Notes: generated by a model not told the origin, from the sequence alone. A stretch of DNA of 64,000 nucleotides from Streptomyces sp. CB00455 (GCF_001905445.1 NZ_LIVQ01000003.1:122101-186100), one strand, 5' to 3'; shown: positions 36,531-46,044, numbered from the stretch's first letter. Numbers and translations are program-made.

Positions 36531-36580
36531 ATAGAGGCGGTAGGCATTTCACCCCATCGTGTACTGGGTAGTGCCACGTT

Positions 36581-37129
36581 ATGACTGAACGACCGCTGCT
36601 CCTCCTGGATGTGGACGGGCCGCTCAACCCCTTCCGGTCCGCCTTCGCCGGCCTGCGCGGGTACACCAGCCACCGGATGCGACCGGACGTGTGGCTCTCC
36701 TACCGCGACCCGCAGTCCCGCAGCGCCCGGCGCGGCGCGCGGGTCCGCCTCCATCCCTCCCACGGCGCCCGGTTGCGGGCCCTGCCCTTCGAGCTCGCCT
36801 GGGCGACCGCCTGGACGCACCAGGCCAACACGCTGATCGCCCCGCGCATCGGGCTGACCGGTGATCTCCCCGTCGTCGACTGGCCGGAACTGTTCGCCCG
36901 TGATCCGGACGGCCTCTCCTGGAAGACCCGCCCCCTCGTGGACTGGGCGGCAGGCCGGCCCTTCGCCTGGGTCGACGACATGATCAATCCGCGTGACCGC
37001 GCGTGGGTCGCGGCGCACCATCCCGCGCCGGCGCTGCTCCTGCGCATCCACCCCCGCCACGGCCTGCGGGAGCGGGACTTCACGGCATTGACCCGCTGGG
37101 CGGCCGGCCTCAGCCCAGCAGGGCCTTGA
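36581..37129 (+). CDS. HAD-like superfamily protein
   Basis: A 182-residue cytoplasmic protein that begins MTERPLLLLDVDGPLNPFRS. DVDGPLNP is the HAD motif I (DxDx), with Asp10 as the expected nucleophile. A later FAWVDDMINPRDRAWV (about 127-142) fits motif IV (DD). Motifs II and III are less clear. Streptomyces genomes hold several copies of this secondary-metabolism-free HAD group, whose substrates are unknown. Its last 20 bp overlap the converging SWIM-domain gene. Confidence 0.83.
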   Translation: MTERPLLLLDVDGPLNPFRSAFAGLRGYTSHRMRPDVWLSYRDPQSRSARRGARVRLHPSHGARLRALPFELAWATAWTHQANTLIAPRIGLTGDLPVVDWPELFARDPDGLSWKTRPLVDWAAGRPFAWVDDMINPRDRAWVAAHHPAPALLLRIHPRHGLRERDFTALTRWAAGLSPAGP

Positions 37130-38315
37130 CCGGATCCGGAGCGGGGCGGCCGGTCGGCCACCAGTCCTCGTCGTCCGGGCGGGACTCGTAGCCGTACCAG
37201 AGGCCGTCGCGGCCCAGGCGGAGCTGGCGGGTACCGGCCGTGAGGCGGTTGCGGTCGGGGCGGAAGGAACCCCGGGCGGCGGCGAGGAGCGCCGGACGGG
37301 CCCGGTCGAAGGGGCCGGCCGGGGGGTCCCAGGGTTCTTCCAGCGCGGCCAGGGCGGGGCGGCCGCCCTGCCGCCAGGCCGCGGCGGCCCGGGCAAGGTC
37401 GGTGGTGCTGCGGCCGGTGGCCCGGGCCAGGTCGCGGTAGAGGGTGCGGGCCGATCCGGTGAGCCCGGCCGTCGCGTGCCCGGAAGCCAGCCGGACGGCG
37501 TCCTGCCACAGGTCCAGCTCCGCGATCGGGTCCTCGGCGGTGGTCAGCAGTGCGAGGGCCCGCGCGGCGGCATCGGAGGCCAGCTGGTCCAGGGCCAGCG
37601 GGTCCGGGGCGGCCGGATCCGCCGGGTAGGCCGGCGGGATCCCGGCGGCGGCCGGCGCCGGGAGCGGCGCGGGCAGCAGCGGCAGGCTGGTGCGGGCCAG
37701 TGCGGCCCGCGCCGCAACGCCCGGGAAGTCCGGCGCCCGGCCGGGCTGTTCACGCGCGGCATGGGCGGCATTGCGGCGGGTCAGCTCATCGAGGAGCTCC
37801 CGCTCCCCCCGGCCGCGCAGGAGCAGCAGGACGAAAGGGTCCTCATCGAGGAGCCGGGCCGCGCGGTAGCAGAGGGCCGCCGCATGCTTGCAGGGCGGAC
37901 GGGCGACATCCGGGCAGGAGCAGCGCGGGAACAGTTCGCCCGCCCCGGGCAGGACCGCTCCCGCCAGGCTCTGCGGCACCTCCCGCTCCAGCAGGGCGGC
38001 GAGGGCCGCCGGGTCGGCCGCGACGGTCTCCAGCAGTTCCTCCCACTGCGCCTCCTCGAACGCGCGCAGCGCCAGCTCGGTGCGGTAGGGGCGGGGCCGG
38101 CTGCCTCGTACGTAAGCCACGAGCCGCCCCGGCGTCACGGTCACCGCATCGACGTGCCCCTCGGCGGCATACGCCCGGCCCCTGGCCAGCCGGGCCGGAT
38201 CGCGGGAGACGCCTTCCAGCGCGGACACCCAGGCCCGGCCCCACCAGCTCACCGCCTCCGTACCCGCGGGCACGGTCTCGAAGGTGCGGCGACGGTCGTC
38301 CCGCGCGGTGATCAC
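37110..38315 (-). CDS. SWIM zinc finger domain protein
   Basis: A 401-residue protein coupled to the SNF2 helicase upstream: its GTG start (38315) shares GTGA with the helicase stop codon. The SWIM zinc finger CSCPDVARPPCKHAAALCY (about 140-160) has the CxC...CxH pattern that binds DNA or protein. The rest is helical and Arg/Ala-rich; the C-terminal third (GPFDRARPALLAAARGSFRP to YGYESRPDDEDWWPTG) is conserved in Streptomyces pairs of this type. SWIM proteins beside SNF2 helicases are a recurring bacterial arrangement, suggesting a joint DNA-remodelling role. Confidence 0.9.
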   Translation of the reverse strand: MITARDDRRRTFETVPAGTEAVSWWGRAWVSALEGVSRDPARLARGRAYAAEGHVDAVTVTPGRLVAYVRGSRPRPYRTELALRAFEEAQWEELLETVAADPAALAALLEREVPQSLAGAVLPGAGELFPRCSCPDVARPPCKHAAALCYRAARLLDEDPFVLLLLRGRGERELLDELTRRNAAHAAREQPGRAPDFPGVAARAALARTSLPLLPAPLPAPAAAGIPPAYPADPAAPDPLALDQLASDAAARALALLTTAEDPIAELDLWQDAVRLASGHATAGLTGSARTLYRDLARATGRSTTDLARAAAAWRQGGRPALAALEEPWDPPAGPFDRARPALLAAARGSFRPDRNRLTAGTRQLRLGRDGLWYGYESRPDDEDWWPTGRPAPDPVKALLG

Positions 38316-41179
38316 GCGGGCCTCCGCAGGGAGACCAGGTCGGCCAGTTCGCGGTCGGTCAGCTCCGTCAGCGCGGACTCCCCGGAACCCAGGACGGCAT
38401 CGGCCAGGGCCCGCTTCGCCTCCAGCATCTCGGCGATACGGTCCTCGACGGTGCCCTCGGCGATGATCCGGTGCACCTGCACCGGCTGGGTCTGTCCGAT
38501 CCGGTAGGCGCGGTCGGTGGCCTGCTCCTCGACGGCCGGGTTCCACCAGCGGTCGAAATGGATGACGTGACCGGCCCTGGTGAGGTTCAGGCCGGTGCCG
38601 GCCGCCTTCAGGGACAGCAGGAAGACGGGGACCTCGCCCGCCTGGAAGCGGTCCACCAGCTCCTCCCGGCGCGGGACCGGCGTCCCGCCGTGCAGGAGCT
38701 GGTGGGAGATGCCCCGGGCAGCGAGGTGCCGCTCGATGAGGCGGGCCATCGTCACGTACTGGGTGAAGACCAGCACCGAACCGCCCTCGGCGAGGATCGT
38801 GTCCAGCAGTTCGTCCAGCAGGGCGAGCTTGCCGGAACGGTGCGCGATCCGCGGCTGTTCCTCTTTCAGGTACTGCGCGGGGTGGTTGCAGATCTGCTTC
38901 AGCGAGGCCAGCAACTTCATGATCATGCCGCGCCGCTGGATGCCCTCGCTGGACTCGATCACGGCCATCGCCTCTTCCACCGCGGCCTGGTAGAGCGAGG
39001 CCTGCTCGCGGGTCAGGGAGACGGGGTGGTCGGTCTGCGTCTTCGGCGGCAGCTCGGGCGCAATGCCCGGATCGGACTTCTTGCGCCGCAGCAGGAACGG
39101 CCGTACCAGCGCGGCCAGTCGGGCCACCGCCGCCTCGTTGCCGCCGTCCTCCTCCGTCTGGTGCTCCACCGGCCGGGCGTGGCGGGCCCGGAAGGTGGTG
39201 AGCGGACCCAGCAGCCCCGGGGTGGTCCAGTCGAGGAGCGCCCACAGCTCGGAGAGGTTGTTCTCCACCGGCGTGCCGGTCAGCGCCACCCGGGCCGGCG
39301 CCGGGACGGTGCGCAGTGCCTTCGCCGTCGCCGAATGCGGGTTCTTGACGTGCTGGGCCTCATCGGCGACGACCAGGCCCCAGCTCTGCTCGGCGAGCAG
39401 GGCGGCGCTCGCGCGCATCGTCCCGTACGTGGTGAGCACGAAGCCGCCGGCGCAGGACGCCAGGTCGTCGAGGGTGCGGCTGCCGCCGTGGAAGCGGCGC
39501 ACGGGCGTACCGGGGGCGAACTTCTCGATCTCCCGCTGCCAGTTGCCCAACAAGGACGCGGGGCACACGACGAGGGTCGGCTCGGGGCGGTCGCGGTGCA
39601 GGTGCAGCGCGATCAGGGTGACGGTCTTGCCCAGTCCCATGTCGTCGGCGAGGCAGCCGCCGAGGCCCAGGGAGGTCATCAGGTCGAGCCAGGCCAGACC
39701 GCGGGCCTGGTAGTCGCGCAGGGTGGCCTTGAGCGCGGCCGGTTGCGGCAGCGGGACCAGTTCTCCCGTCAGCCGCTCGCGCAGGGCGGCGAGCGCGCCC
39801 ACCGCAACGGCCTCGACGGGCTCGCCGTCGACCTCGGCCGTTCCCGACAGGACCGCGGCCAGCGCGTCCACCGGGTCCAGCAGCCCCAGTTCGCGCTTGC
39901 GGGCCTTGCGCACCAGCTCCGGATCGACCCGCACCCACTGGTCCCGCAACCGCACGACGGGCCGGTGGGCCTGGGCCAGCGCGTCCATCTCCCCCGGGGT
40001 CAGCCGGTCGCCGCCCAGGGCCAGTTCCCAGGAGAAGGCGAACAGCTGCTCGGCATCGAAGAAGGCCGTGCCGTCGGTGGCTGAACCCGGGGCGGTCGAC
40101 CGTATGACGGCGGTCGCGGTCAGCGTACGGGCCAGCTCGCGCGGCCAGCGGACGAGGACCCCGGCGGCAGCCAGCCGGGGCGCGGCCGTGCCCAGCAGGT
40201 CTTCCAGCTCCGGGTCCGACAGGGACAGCGCATCGGGAACCGGCTGGTCGAGCAGGCGCAGCAGCGGCGGCCAGACGCGCGCGGCCCGGCGCAGGGCGAG
40301 CACGGCATCGATCCGGGCCCGGGGGCCGAAACCGGCGGCCGCCGTACCGGCCCACAGCTGTCCCGCGTCGGTGACCAGCGTCGGATCGGCGAGGCTGTGC
40401 ACCTGGATGACGGCGGCGCCCGCCCGGCGGGTGTCCTCGTCCTCGGCTTCGTCGAAGAGGCGGAAGGAGGACAGGTCGAGCCGGAGGGAGATCCCCACTC
40501 CTGCATCGGCTCCGGCCGCGACCTGCGCGGCCCACTCCTGTATCCCCGGCACCTGCTGGGGCTCCCGCGCGGCGAAGGGCCGGCCCGCGGCCACCGCCGC
40601 GGCCGGAGTGCGGGGCAGGCTGTCGGCGACGGCATCGAGGAAGGCGCGGACCAGCGCTTCCGGTTCGGGCAGCTGGAGCGGGCGGCGCCCGGCCAGGGGC
40701 GTGGCGTACCCCTCGTACGGCAGGGCGCCGGCGACGGCGCGGAGGTGGTCGATGTCGGCGGCGTCGAGCGGTCCGGCGCGCCAGGCGTCGATGCCCTCGG
40801 GGGTGACGCCGGGAAGCAGGCGGCCCCGGGCGATCAGGGTGAGCGCCTGCACGGCCGCGGTGCCCCAGGCGCGGGTTGCGGGATGGGCGGCGGGGCTGCG
40901 GGGCGCCCGGGCCAGCAGCGGCAGCGCGGCGGTGACGGAGAGGGCCACGGCCGGGACCGTACGGCTGCGGGCCGCCTCACCGTGCGGGCGCACGACGGTC
41001 AGCGGGACCGGCGCGCCCGCCTCGGGCAGGGCGTCGCCATCGGGCGACCAGAACGCGATGCGGCCCTGTCGGGGGACGGCGCCGGGCAGGAAGACGGCCG
41101 CGTGGCGCAGCAGCCCGCGCGACGCGTCGGAGGACGCCGACGGCTGCGGCTGCGGCTGCGGCTGCGGCTGCGGTGTCAT
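38312..41179 (-). CDS. SNF2/Rad54-family DEAD/DEAH helicase
   Basis: A 955-residue DNA translocase-type ATPase. The N-terminal half (about 20-440) holds the bacterial SNF2-associated regions; the helicase core follows with LADDMGLGKTVTLIALHLHR (motif I), DEAQHVKNP (motif II), ALTGTPVENNLSELWALLDW (motif III), VLVFTQYVTMARLIERHLAA (motif IV) and AYRIGQTQPVQVHRIIAEGT (motif VI). The N-terminus is a PQPQPQ run. The downstream SWIM-domain protein is translationally coupled. This resembles the helicases of bacterial SNF2-SWIM pairs whose role (repair, transcription or defence) is not settled. Confidence 0.94.
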   Translation of the reverse strand: MTPQPQPQPQPQPSASSDASRGLLRHAAVFLPGAVPRQGRIAFWSPDGDALPEAGAPVPLTVVRPHGEAARSRTVPAVALSVTAALPLLARAPRSPAAHPATRAWGTAAVQALTLIARGRLLPGVTPEGIDAWRAGPLDAADIDHLRAVAGALPYEGYATPLAGRRPLQLPEPEALVRAFLDAVADSLPRTPAAAVAAGRPFAAREPQQVPGIQEWAAQVAAGADAGVGISLRLDLSSFRLFDEAEDEDTRRAGAAVIQVHSLADPTLVTDAGQLWAGTAAAGFGPRARIDAVLALRRAARVWPPLLRLLDQPVPDALSLSDPELEDLLGTAAPRLAAAGVLVRWPRELARTLTATAVIRSTAPGSATDGTAFFDAEQLFAFSWELALGGDRLTPGEMDALAQAHRPVVRLRDQWVRVDPELVRKARKRELGLLDPVDALAAVLSGTAEVDGEPVEAVAVGALAALRERLTGELVPLPQPAALKATLRDYQARGLAWLDLMTSLGLGGCLADDMGLGKTVTLIALHLHRDRPEPTLVVCPASLLGNWQREIEKFAPGTPVRRFHGGSRTLDDLASCAGGFVLTTYGTMRASAALLAEQSWGLVVADEAQHVKNPHSATAKALRTVPAPARVALTGTPVENNLSELWALLDWTTPGLLGPLTTFRARHARPVEHQTEEDGGNEAAVARLAALVRPFLLRRKKSDPGIAPELPPKTQTDHPVSLTREQASLYQAAVEEAMAVIESSEGIQRRGMIMKLLASLKQICNHPAQYLKEEQPRIAHRSGKLALLDELLDTILAEGGSVLVFTQYVTMARLIERHLAARGISHQLLHGGTPVPRREELVDRFQAGEVPVFLLSLKAAGTGLNLTRAGHVIHFDRWWNPAVEEQATDRAYRIGQTQPVQVHRIIAEGTVEDRIAEMLEAKRALADAVLGSGESALTELTDRELADLVSLRRPA

Positions 41180-41551
41180 GGTGGCCCCCCTCCCCGGCTC
41201 CCGGTCGGTGTGGATCTGCTCTCCCCCCGAGTTTAGGTGCGGCCACTGACAATCCGCGCTGACCTGGGCCTACGCCGTAGGATCAGCGCCTCCAGCACCC
41301 CACTTCGGTGGCGAACCGGCACCGGACGCGACGGCTCCTCCGTCACGGTCGTGACGTGGGAATAGACGGGCGACCCGTCCGACGCCCCCGCCGTCGCCGC
41401 CTTCAGGAAGACGACGACCCTCGCCGTGATCAAGCTCAGCGCCTGAGCACCCGCGTGCCCTCGCCCCAGGTGGGACCATGGAGCCAGGACGCCGAGAGGC
41501 CGAGACGTCATGCAGCCGTGAAGCCCGCGAAGCCGATCCGAGGCGAGTGCC
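41180..41551. other. Gene-poor region between SNF2 and the small membrane protein
   Basis: 372 bp with no recognised gene. On the minus strand the frame from about 41455 to 41242 (ITARVVVFLKAATAGASDGS and on) has codon third positions that are mostly G or C, as in a coding sequence, but it lacks a good start codon and any family match. It could be a remnant or a chance frame. Confidence 0.45.
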
Positions 41552-41812
41552 ATGCGTTCCGGGAACGAGCCGGTGACCGCCCGCAGTCCGCTGCGGCTGC
41601 GGTTCTGGCTGAGTCTGTGGGGGCTGGTCTGGGCCGCCGCCGGGACGGCCGTCTTCTCGCTGGCCGCGCGTCCCGGGTGGGCGGCGGCCTGCGGGGTGGT
41701 GGCGCTGCTGGCGGCGGTGGACCTGGCGGTGGTGGTGCACCACATCCACCAGGGCCCGCACTACCAGCCCGGCCGTGACATCCCCCCGTACGAACCCCCG
41801 CGGAGCCGCTAG
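41552..41812 (+). CDS. DUF6343 small membrane protein
   Basis: An 86-residue protein of a Streptomyces-specific family. Two hydrophobic helices (LRFWLSLWGLVWAAAGTAVF and AAACGVVALLAAVDLAVVVH) are flanked by a conserved start MRSGNEPVTARSPLRLRF and end HQGPHYQPGRDIPPYEPP. ATG 41552 is preceded by GAGGCGAG. Function unknown; the fixed length and termini suggest a specific small membrane partner role. Confidence 0.85.
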   Translation: MRSGNEPVTARSPLRLRFWLSLWGLVWAAAGTAVFSLAARPGWAAACGVVALLAAVDLAVVVHHIHQGPHYQPGRDIPPYEPPRSR

Positions 41813-42005
41813 GCCGTGTTTCGGGTAGGGCGGGGCAGGGCTCGGGCGCCCGTCACAGCCACCCCGCCCCTTTCCGGATACTGCCGCCCGCCTGCCGGCA
41901 CCCGTCCCGGACCTGCCCCGTCCCGGACCCGCCCGCGACGAAGCCGCCCGTCCCGGACCCGCCGCGCCCGAGCCGGACCCGGCCCGACAGGGGTCCTGTC
42001 GCCGC

Positions 42006-42416
42006 TCAGTCCTCGAAGCGGGCCGCTTCGAGGTACTCCGGCTGCGGGTCGAGGGCGGCGGCGAGCCGGAAGTGTTTGCGTGCCTGCTCGGGCCGGCCGG
42101 AGCGCTCGTGGGTCCGGGCCAGGGCGAAATGGGCGAAGGCGTTGTCCGGCTCGCGCTCCAGCACCAGCTCGAACTCCAGCTCCGCCGGGCGCAGCTGGGC
42201 CGCGGCGAAGAAGGCCCGGGCGCGCAGCAGCCGGGCGGCGGTGTTCTCGGGGTGGGCGGCTATGACCGAGTCGAGCAGTTTCACGGCGCCGCGCGGGTCG
42301 CGCGCGGCAAGGAGCTGCTCGGCGGCCCGGTAGTCGATGACGTGCGTCTCGGGGCTCGCCGCGCCGGACGGCGACGAAGGCGAGGACGACGAGGAGTGCG
42401 GCGGGGTGTCTGACAC
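42006..42416 (-). CDS. Tetratricopeptide repeat protein
   Basis: A 136-residue protein: a Ser-rich N-terminus (SSSSSPSSPSGAASP) followed by about three TPR units, YRAAEQLLAARDPRGAVKLL, NTAARLLRARAFFAAAQLRP and NAFAHFALARTHERSGRPEQ. It should act as a protein-protein adaptor. GTG 42416 has GGAAGGA at a good distance; the longer frame upstream is unsupported. It is the gene after coaE in the same direction, 50 bp away. Confidence 0.85.
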   Translation of the reverse strand: MSDTPPHSSSSSPSSPSGAASPETHVIDYRAAEQLLAARDPRGAVKLLDSVIAAHPENTAARLLRARAFFAAAQLRPAELEFELVLEREPDNAFAHFALARTHERSGRPEQARKHFRLAAALDPQPEYLEAARFED

Positions 42417-42466
42417 GGTCGGTTCCTTCCCTCTACGGGCGCGTTCAACGCCCGGCCCGGCAAGCG

Positions 42467-43084
42467 TTATTCCGCCGCCCGCGCCGTGGGCTCGGCCCGC
42501 GCGGTGAGCTCCGCCCACACCGTGCGCACCTGGGGCTCCAGCGCCTCCAGCGGCCCGTCGTTGTCGATGACCAGGGTCGCCACCGCGAGGCGCTGTTCGC
42601 GAGTGGCCTGGGCGGCCATCCGGGCGCGTGCTTCCGCCTCGGCCATCCCGCGCAGGCCGGTCAGCCGTTTCAGCTGCGTTCCCGGGTCCGCGTCCACCAC
42701 GACCACCAGGTCGTACAGCGGCGCCAGGCCGTTCTCCGTGAGCAGCGGCACGTCGTGCACCACGATGGCGTCGGGTCCGGCCGCGGCCTCCAGCTCGGCC
42801 GACCGGGTCCCGACGAGCGGGTGCACGATCGCGTTGAGCGTCCGGAGCTTCGCCGGGTCGGCGAAGACGACCGACCCGAGCTTCGGCCGGTCCAGCGCGC
42901 CCTCCGCGGTCAAGACGTCCTCGCCGAAGGCCGCCACGACGGCCGCGAGGCCCGGCGTGCCGGGCTCGACGACCTCCCGCGCGATCCGGTCGGCATCCAC
43001 GATGACCGCCCCGTACCCTGCCAGCAGCCGCGAGACCTCGCTCTTGCCGGCACCGATTCCGCCCGTCAGGCCTACTTTCAGCAT
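42467..43084 (-). CDS. coaE: Dephospho-CoA kinase
   Basis: Last enzyme of coenzyme A synthesis; it phosphorylates the 3-prime hydroxyl of dephospho-CoA. The 205-residue product starts [20 protein letters not shown] with Walker A at about 8-15, followed by [20 protein letters not shown] (conserved Asp), [20 protein letters not shown] (CoA-side motif) and [20 protein letters not shown], the lid. ATG 43084 gives the standard start; 12 extra upstream codons are not conserved. Length is typical. Confidence 0.96.
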   Translation of the reverse strand: MLKVGLTGGIGAGKSEVSRLLAGYGAVIVDADRIAREVVEPGTPGLAAVVAAFGEDVLTAEGALDRPKLGSVVFADPAKLRTLNAIVHPLVGTRSAELEAAAGPDAIVVHDVPLLTENGLAPLYDLVVVVDADPGTQLKRLTGLRGMAEAEARARMAAQATREQRLAVATLVIDNDGPLEALEPQVRTVWAELTARAEPTARAAE

Positions 43085-43207
43085 GTCCCGCAGCCTAGAC
43101 CCCGGCCCGGGCCGCCCCACAGGGCCCCGGCCCTTCCGATGCCCCCGGCCCCTCCGTTGCCCACGCTGCGCCCCGGATCCTGCGCGGTGCCCCCGCTCCT
43201 CCCGTTG

Positions 43208-44146
43208 TCAGTTCTCGCCCTCGCGCTCGGCGAGGAACCGCTCGAACTCGCGCCCGATCTCATCCGCCGAAGGAATCTCCGCAGGCTCGGCGATCATGTT
43301 GCCCCTGGTCTCGGCGCCGGCGGCCGCGTCGTACTGGTGCTCCAGCCCCTGTACCAGGGCGACCAGTTCCTCGTCGCCCTCCCGGATCTGCCGGTCGATC
43401 TCCGTCTGCGTGCGGTGCGCCTCGGTCCGCAGGGCGTGCGCCACGGCGGGCAGGACCAGCCCGGTCGCCGCCGTGATCGCCTCCAGCACCGTCAGCGCGG
43501 CGTCCGGGTACGGGGAACGGGCGACGTAGTGCGGCACATGCGCGGCGACGCCCAGCACGTCGTGCCCGGCCTGTGCCAGGCGGAACTCCACCAGCGACTC
43601 GGCGCTGCCCGGCACCTGGGCCTCGTCGAAGGGGCTGCGGTGGCCGGGCATGAGGTCGGTCCGGTTGCCGTGCGGGGTGATGCCGACGGGCCGCGTGTGC
43701 GGCACGCCCATGGGGATGCCGTGGAAGTTGACCGAGAGCCGGACGCCGAGGCGCTCGACGATCTGCCGGACGGCGACGCAGAAGCGCTCCCACTCCACAT
43801 CCGGCTCGGGCCCGGAGAGCAGCAGGAACGGCGCCCCGGTGGCGTCCTGCACGAGCAGGACCTCCAGCCTGGGCTCCTCGAACTCCGTCCAGTGGTCGCG
43901 CTGGAAGGTCAGCAGCGGACGGCGGGCCCGGTAGTCCACCAGCCGGTCCGCGTCGAAGCGGGCCACGACCTGGTGGGGCAGGGTGTCCAGGAGCCGCCCG
44001 ACGATCTGCTCCCCCGCCTCACCGGCGTCGATGTACCCCTCGAAGTGGTACAGCATGACCAGCCCGGCAGAGTCCTGGGCGAGCGCCAGGTCGGCCACCG
44101 CCAGGCCCTTGGCATCCCATTCGTACAGACCTTGTGGATCAAGCAC
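43208..44146 (-). CDS. PAC2 family protein
   Basis: A 312-residue member of the PAC2 family, relatives of proteasome assembly chaperone 2, present in actinobacteria that have proteasomes. Visible pieces are [40 protein letters not shown] and [20 protein letters not shown], the latter two strongly conserved. It is probably a cytoplasmic assembly or scaffold factor; direct evidence in bacteria is limited. The start is uncertain among GTG 44146, 44152 and 44155; I prefer 44146 because GGAGGAG then lies eight bases before it. Confidence 0.88.
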   Translation of the reverse strand: MLDPQGLYEWDAKGLAVADLALAQDSAGLVMLYHFEGYIDAGEAGEQIVGRLLDTLPHQVVARFDADRLVDYRARRPLLTFQRDHWTEFEEPRLEVLLVQDATGAPFLLLSGPEPDVEWERFCVAVRQIVERLGVRLSVNFHGIPMGVPHTRPVGITPHGNRTDLMPGHRSPFDEAQVPGSAESLVEFRLAQAGHDVLGVAAHVPHYVARSPYPDAALTVLEAITAATGLVLPAVAHALRTEAHRTQTEIDRQIREGDEELVALVQGLEHQYDAAAGAETRGNMIAEPAEIPSADEIGREFERFLAEREGEN

Positions 44147-44222
44147 CGTCACCACTCCTCCTCGTCTCGTTCCCTGCCCAGAACGTTCAAGAGGGCTCCA
44201 CCATTCCCCAGTTGGCAAAACG

Positions 44223-44260
44223 CGGTAAGGCCCGCCCCCCGGAGGGGACGGGCCTTACCG
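44223..44260 (-). terminator. Intrinsic terminator of rpsA
   Basis: CGGTAAGGCCCG pairs perfectly with its complement at the other arm (44223-44234 with 44249-44260) and is followed on the minus strand by CGTTTT. Stem, short loop and U-tract make this the clearest rho-independent terminator in the window. It begins 45 bp beyond the rpsA stop. Confidence 0.92.
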
Positions 44261-44304
44261 TTCGACTCAGCTCAGCTCACACCGGAGTGCGATGCGCGCT
44301 GCGA

Positions 44305-45813
44305 TCAGCTCTGGCCGCCGGCCAGCTTCTCGCGGAGCGCGGCCAGGGCCTCGTCCGACGCCAGGGCGCCGGAGGTCTCGTCCGACTCCGAGGAGTACGA
44401 ACCACCCGAGATGCCCGCACTGGCGTTGCCCGTGGCGGCCGGGGCGGCAGCACCCTCGGCAGCGGCGGCCTCGTCGGCCTCGCGGCTCTTGATGACCTGC
44501 GCCTGGTGCTGCTCGAAGCGCTGCTGCGCCTCGGCGTACTGGGTCTCCCAGGCCTCGCGCTGCTTGTCGAAGCCCTCGAGCCAGTCGTTGGTCTCGGGGT
44601 CGAAGCCCTCGGGGTAGATGTAGTTGCCCTGGTCGTCGTACGACGCGGCCATGCCGTACAGGGTCGGGTCGAACTCGACCGACGCCGGGTCGGTACCGAA
44701 GGACTCGTTGGCCTGCTTCAGCGACAGCGAGATCCGGCGACGCTCGAGGTCGATGTCGATGACCTTGACGAAGATCTCGTCGTTGACCTGGACGACCTGC
44801 TCCGGGATCTCCACGTGGCGCTCGGCCAGCTCGGAGATGTGGACCAGACCCTCGATGCCCTCGTCCACGCGGACGAACGCGCCGAACGGAACCAGCTTGG
44901 TGACCTTACCCGGGACGACCTGACCGATCTGGTGCGTCCGGGCGAACTGCTGCCACGGGTCTTCCTGCGTCGCCTTCAGCGACAGGGAGACGCGCTCGCG
45001 GTCCATGTCCACGTCGAGGACCTCGACGGTGACTTCCTGGCCGACCTCGACAACCTCGGACGGGTGGTCGATGTGCTTCCAGGACAGCTCGGAGACGTGC
45101 ACGAGACCGTCGACGCCACCCAGGTCCACGAAGGCACCGAAGTTGACGATCGAGGAGACGACGCCGGAGCGGACCTGACCCTTCTGCAGGGTGGTGAGGA
45201 ACGTCTGGCGAACCTCGGACTGGGTCTGCTCGAGCCAGGCGCGGCGGGACAGGACCACGTTGTTGCGGTTCTTGTCCAGCTCGATGATCTTCGCCTCGAG
45301 CTCCTTGCCCACGTAGGGCTGGAGGTCGCGGACGCGACGCATCTCGACGAGAGAGGCCGGCAGGAAGCCGCGGAGGCCGATGTCCAGGATGAGACCACCC
45401 TTGACGACCTCGATGACGGTACCGGTGACGATGCCGTCTTCTTCCTTGATCTTCTCGATGGTGCCCCAGGCACGCTCGTACTGAGCGCGCTTCTTCGAGA
45501 GGATCAGGCGGCCTTCCTTGTCCTCCTTCTGGAGAACCAGGGCCTCGATCTCGTCGCCGACCTTGACGACCTCGTTCGGGTCGACGTCGTGCTTGATCGA
45601 GAGCTCGCGGCTGGGGATGACGCCTTCGGTCTTGTAACCGATGTCGAGGAGAACCTCGTCCCGGTCAACCTTGACGATGACGCCGTCGACGATGTCGCCA
45701 TCGTTGAAGTACTTGATCGTCGCGTCGATCGCCGCGAGGAACGCGTCCGCGTCGCCGATGTCGTTGACCGCAACCTGCGGAGTGGTGGCGGTGGTCTCGG
45801 TGCTGCTCGTCAT
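44305..45813 (-). CDS. rpsA: 30S ribosomal protein S1
   Basis: Largest ribosomal protein; it helps mRNA dock on the 30S subunit. The 502-residue product has four S1 OB-fold domains (about 30-105, 120-190, 205-285, 290-370), seen by repeated cores such as GDIVDGVIVKVDRDEVLLDI, GIVTGTVIEVVKGGLILDIG, GQVRSGVVSSIVNFGAFVDL and GQVVPGKVTKLVPFGAFVRV. The C-terminal 100 residues (YAEAQQRFEQHQAQVIKSRE, then Ala/Gly/Ser-rich) are actinobacterial. Four domains, not the six of E. coli, is normal for this phylum. ATG 45813 follows GGAGCCC. A consensus promoter lies about 195 nt upstream. Confidence 0.97.
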   Translation of the reverse strand: MTSSTETTATTPQVAVNDIGDADAFLAAIDATIKYFNDGDIVDGVIVKVDRDEVLLDIGYKTEGVIPSRELSIKHDVDPNEVVKVGDEIEALVLQKEDKEGRLILSKKRAQYERAWGTIEKIKEEDGIVTGTVIEVVKGGLILDIGLRGFLPASLVEMRRVRDLQPYVGKELEAKIIELDKNRNNVVLSRRAWLEQTQSEVRQTFLTTLQKGQVRSGVVSSIVNFGAFVDLGGVDGLVHVSELSWKHIDHPSEVVEVGQEVTVEVLDVDMDRERVSLSLKATQEDPWQQFARTHQIGQVVPGKVTKLVPFGAFVRVDEGIEGLVHISELAERHVEIPEQVVQVNDEIFVKVIDIDLERRRISLSLKQANESFGTDPASVEFDPTLYGMAASYDDQGNYIYPEGFDPETNDWLEGFDKQREAWETQYAEAQQRFEQHQAQVIKSREADEAAAAEGAAAPAATGNASAGISGGSYSSESDETSGALASDEALAALREKLAGGQS

Positions 45814-45904
45814 GTGGGAAAGGGCTCCGGTTACGGACAGAAAGTCGTAGGTACTGCTACGCCGGGAGCCCTTATCGGCATCCACCGAAGACCGGACAGC
45901 CAAG

Positions 45905-45950
45905 GAGGCCCCCATTTCCGCGAAACACGGCGGGGCCTCGAAAACCGAGG
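45905..45950 (-). promoter_or_regulatory. Mutually exclusive hairpins in the rpsA leader
   Basis: Read on the minus strand, CCTCG/CGAGG (arms 45946-45950 and 45936-45940, 5-nt loop) and GAGGCCCC/GGGGCCTC (arms 45932-45939 and 45905-45912) share the GAGG segment at 45936-45939, so only one can form. A role in autoregulation by S1 is possible but unproven. Confidence 0.5.
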
Positions 45951-46015
45951 GGACATCAACAGATGCAAGCGCAGCCTGCTAGGTCTGAGGAGCACAGGCT
46001 CGCAGCGCAACTTGT

Positions 46016-46044
46016 AGCATACGGGGGCAGCCGGACAGGGTCAA
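46016..46044 (-). promoter_or_regulatory. rpsA: rpsA promoter
   Basis: Minus-strand -35 TTGACC (46039-46044) and -10 TATGCT (46016-46021) with exactly 17 bp between them: the best vegetative (HrdB-type) promoter match in the window. The expected start near 46009 gives a leader of about 195 nt. The rest of the 403-bp gap before the divergent methyltransferase shows nothing else. Confidence 0.85.
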
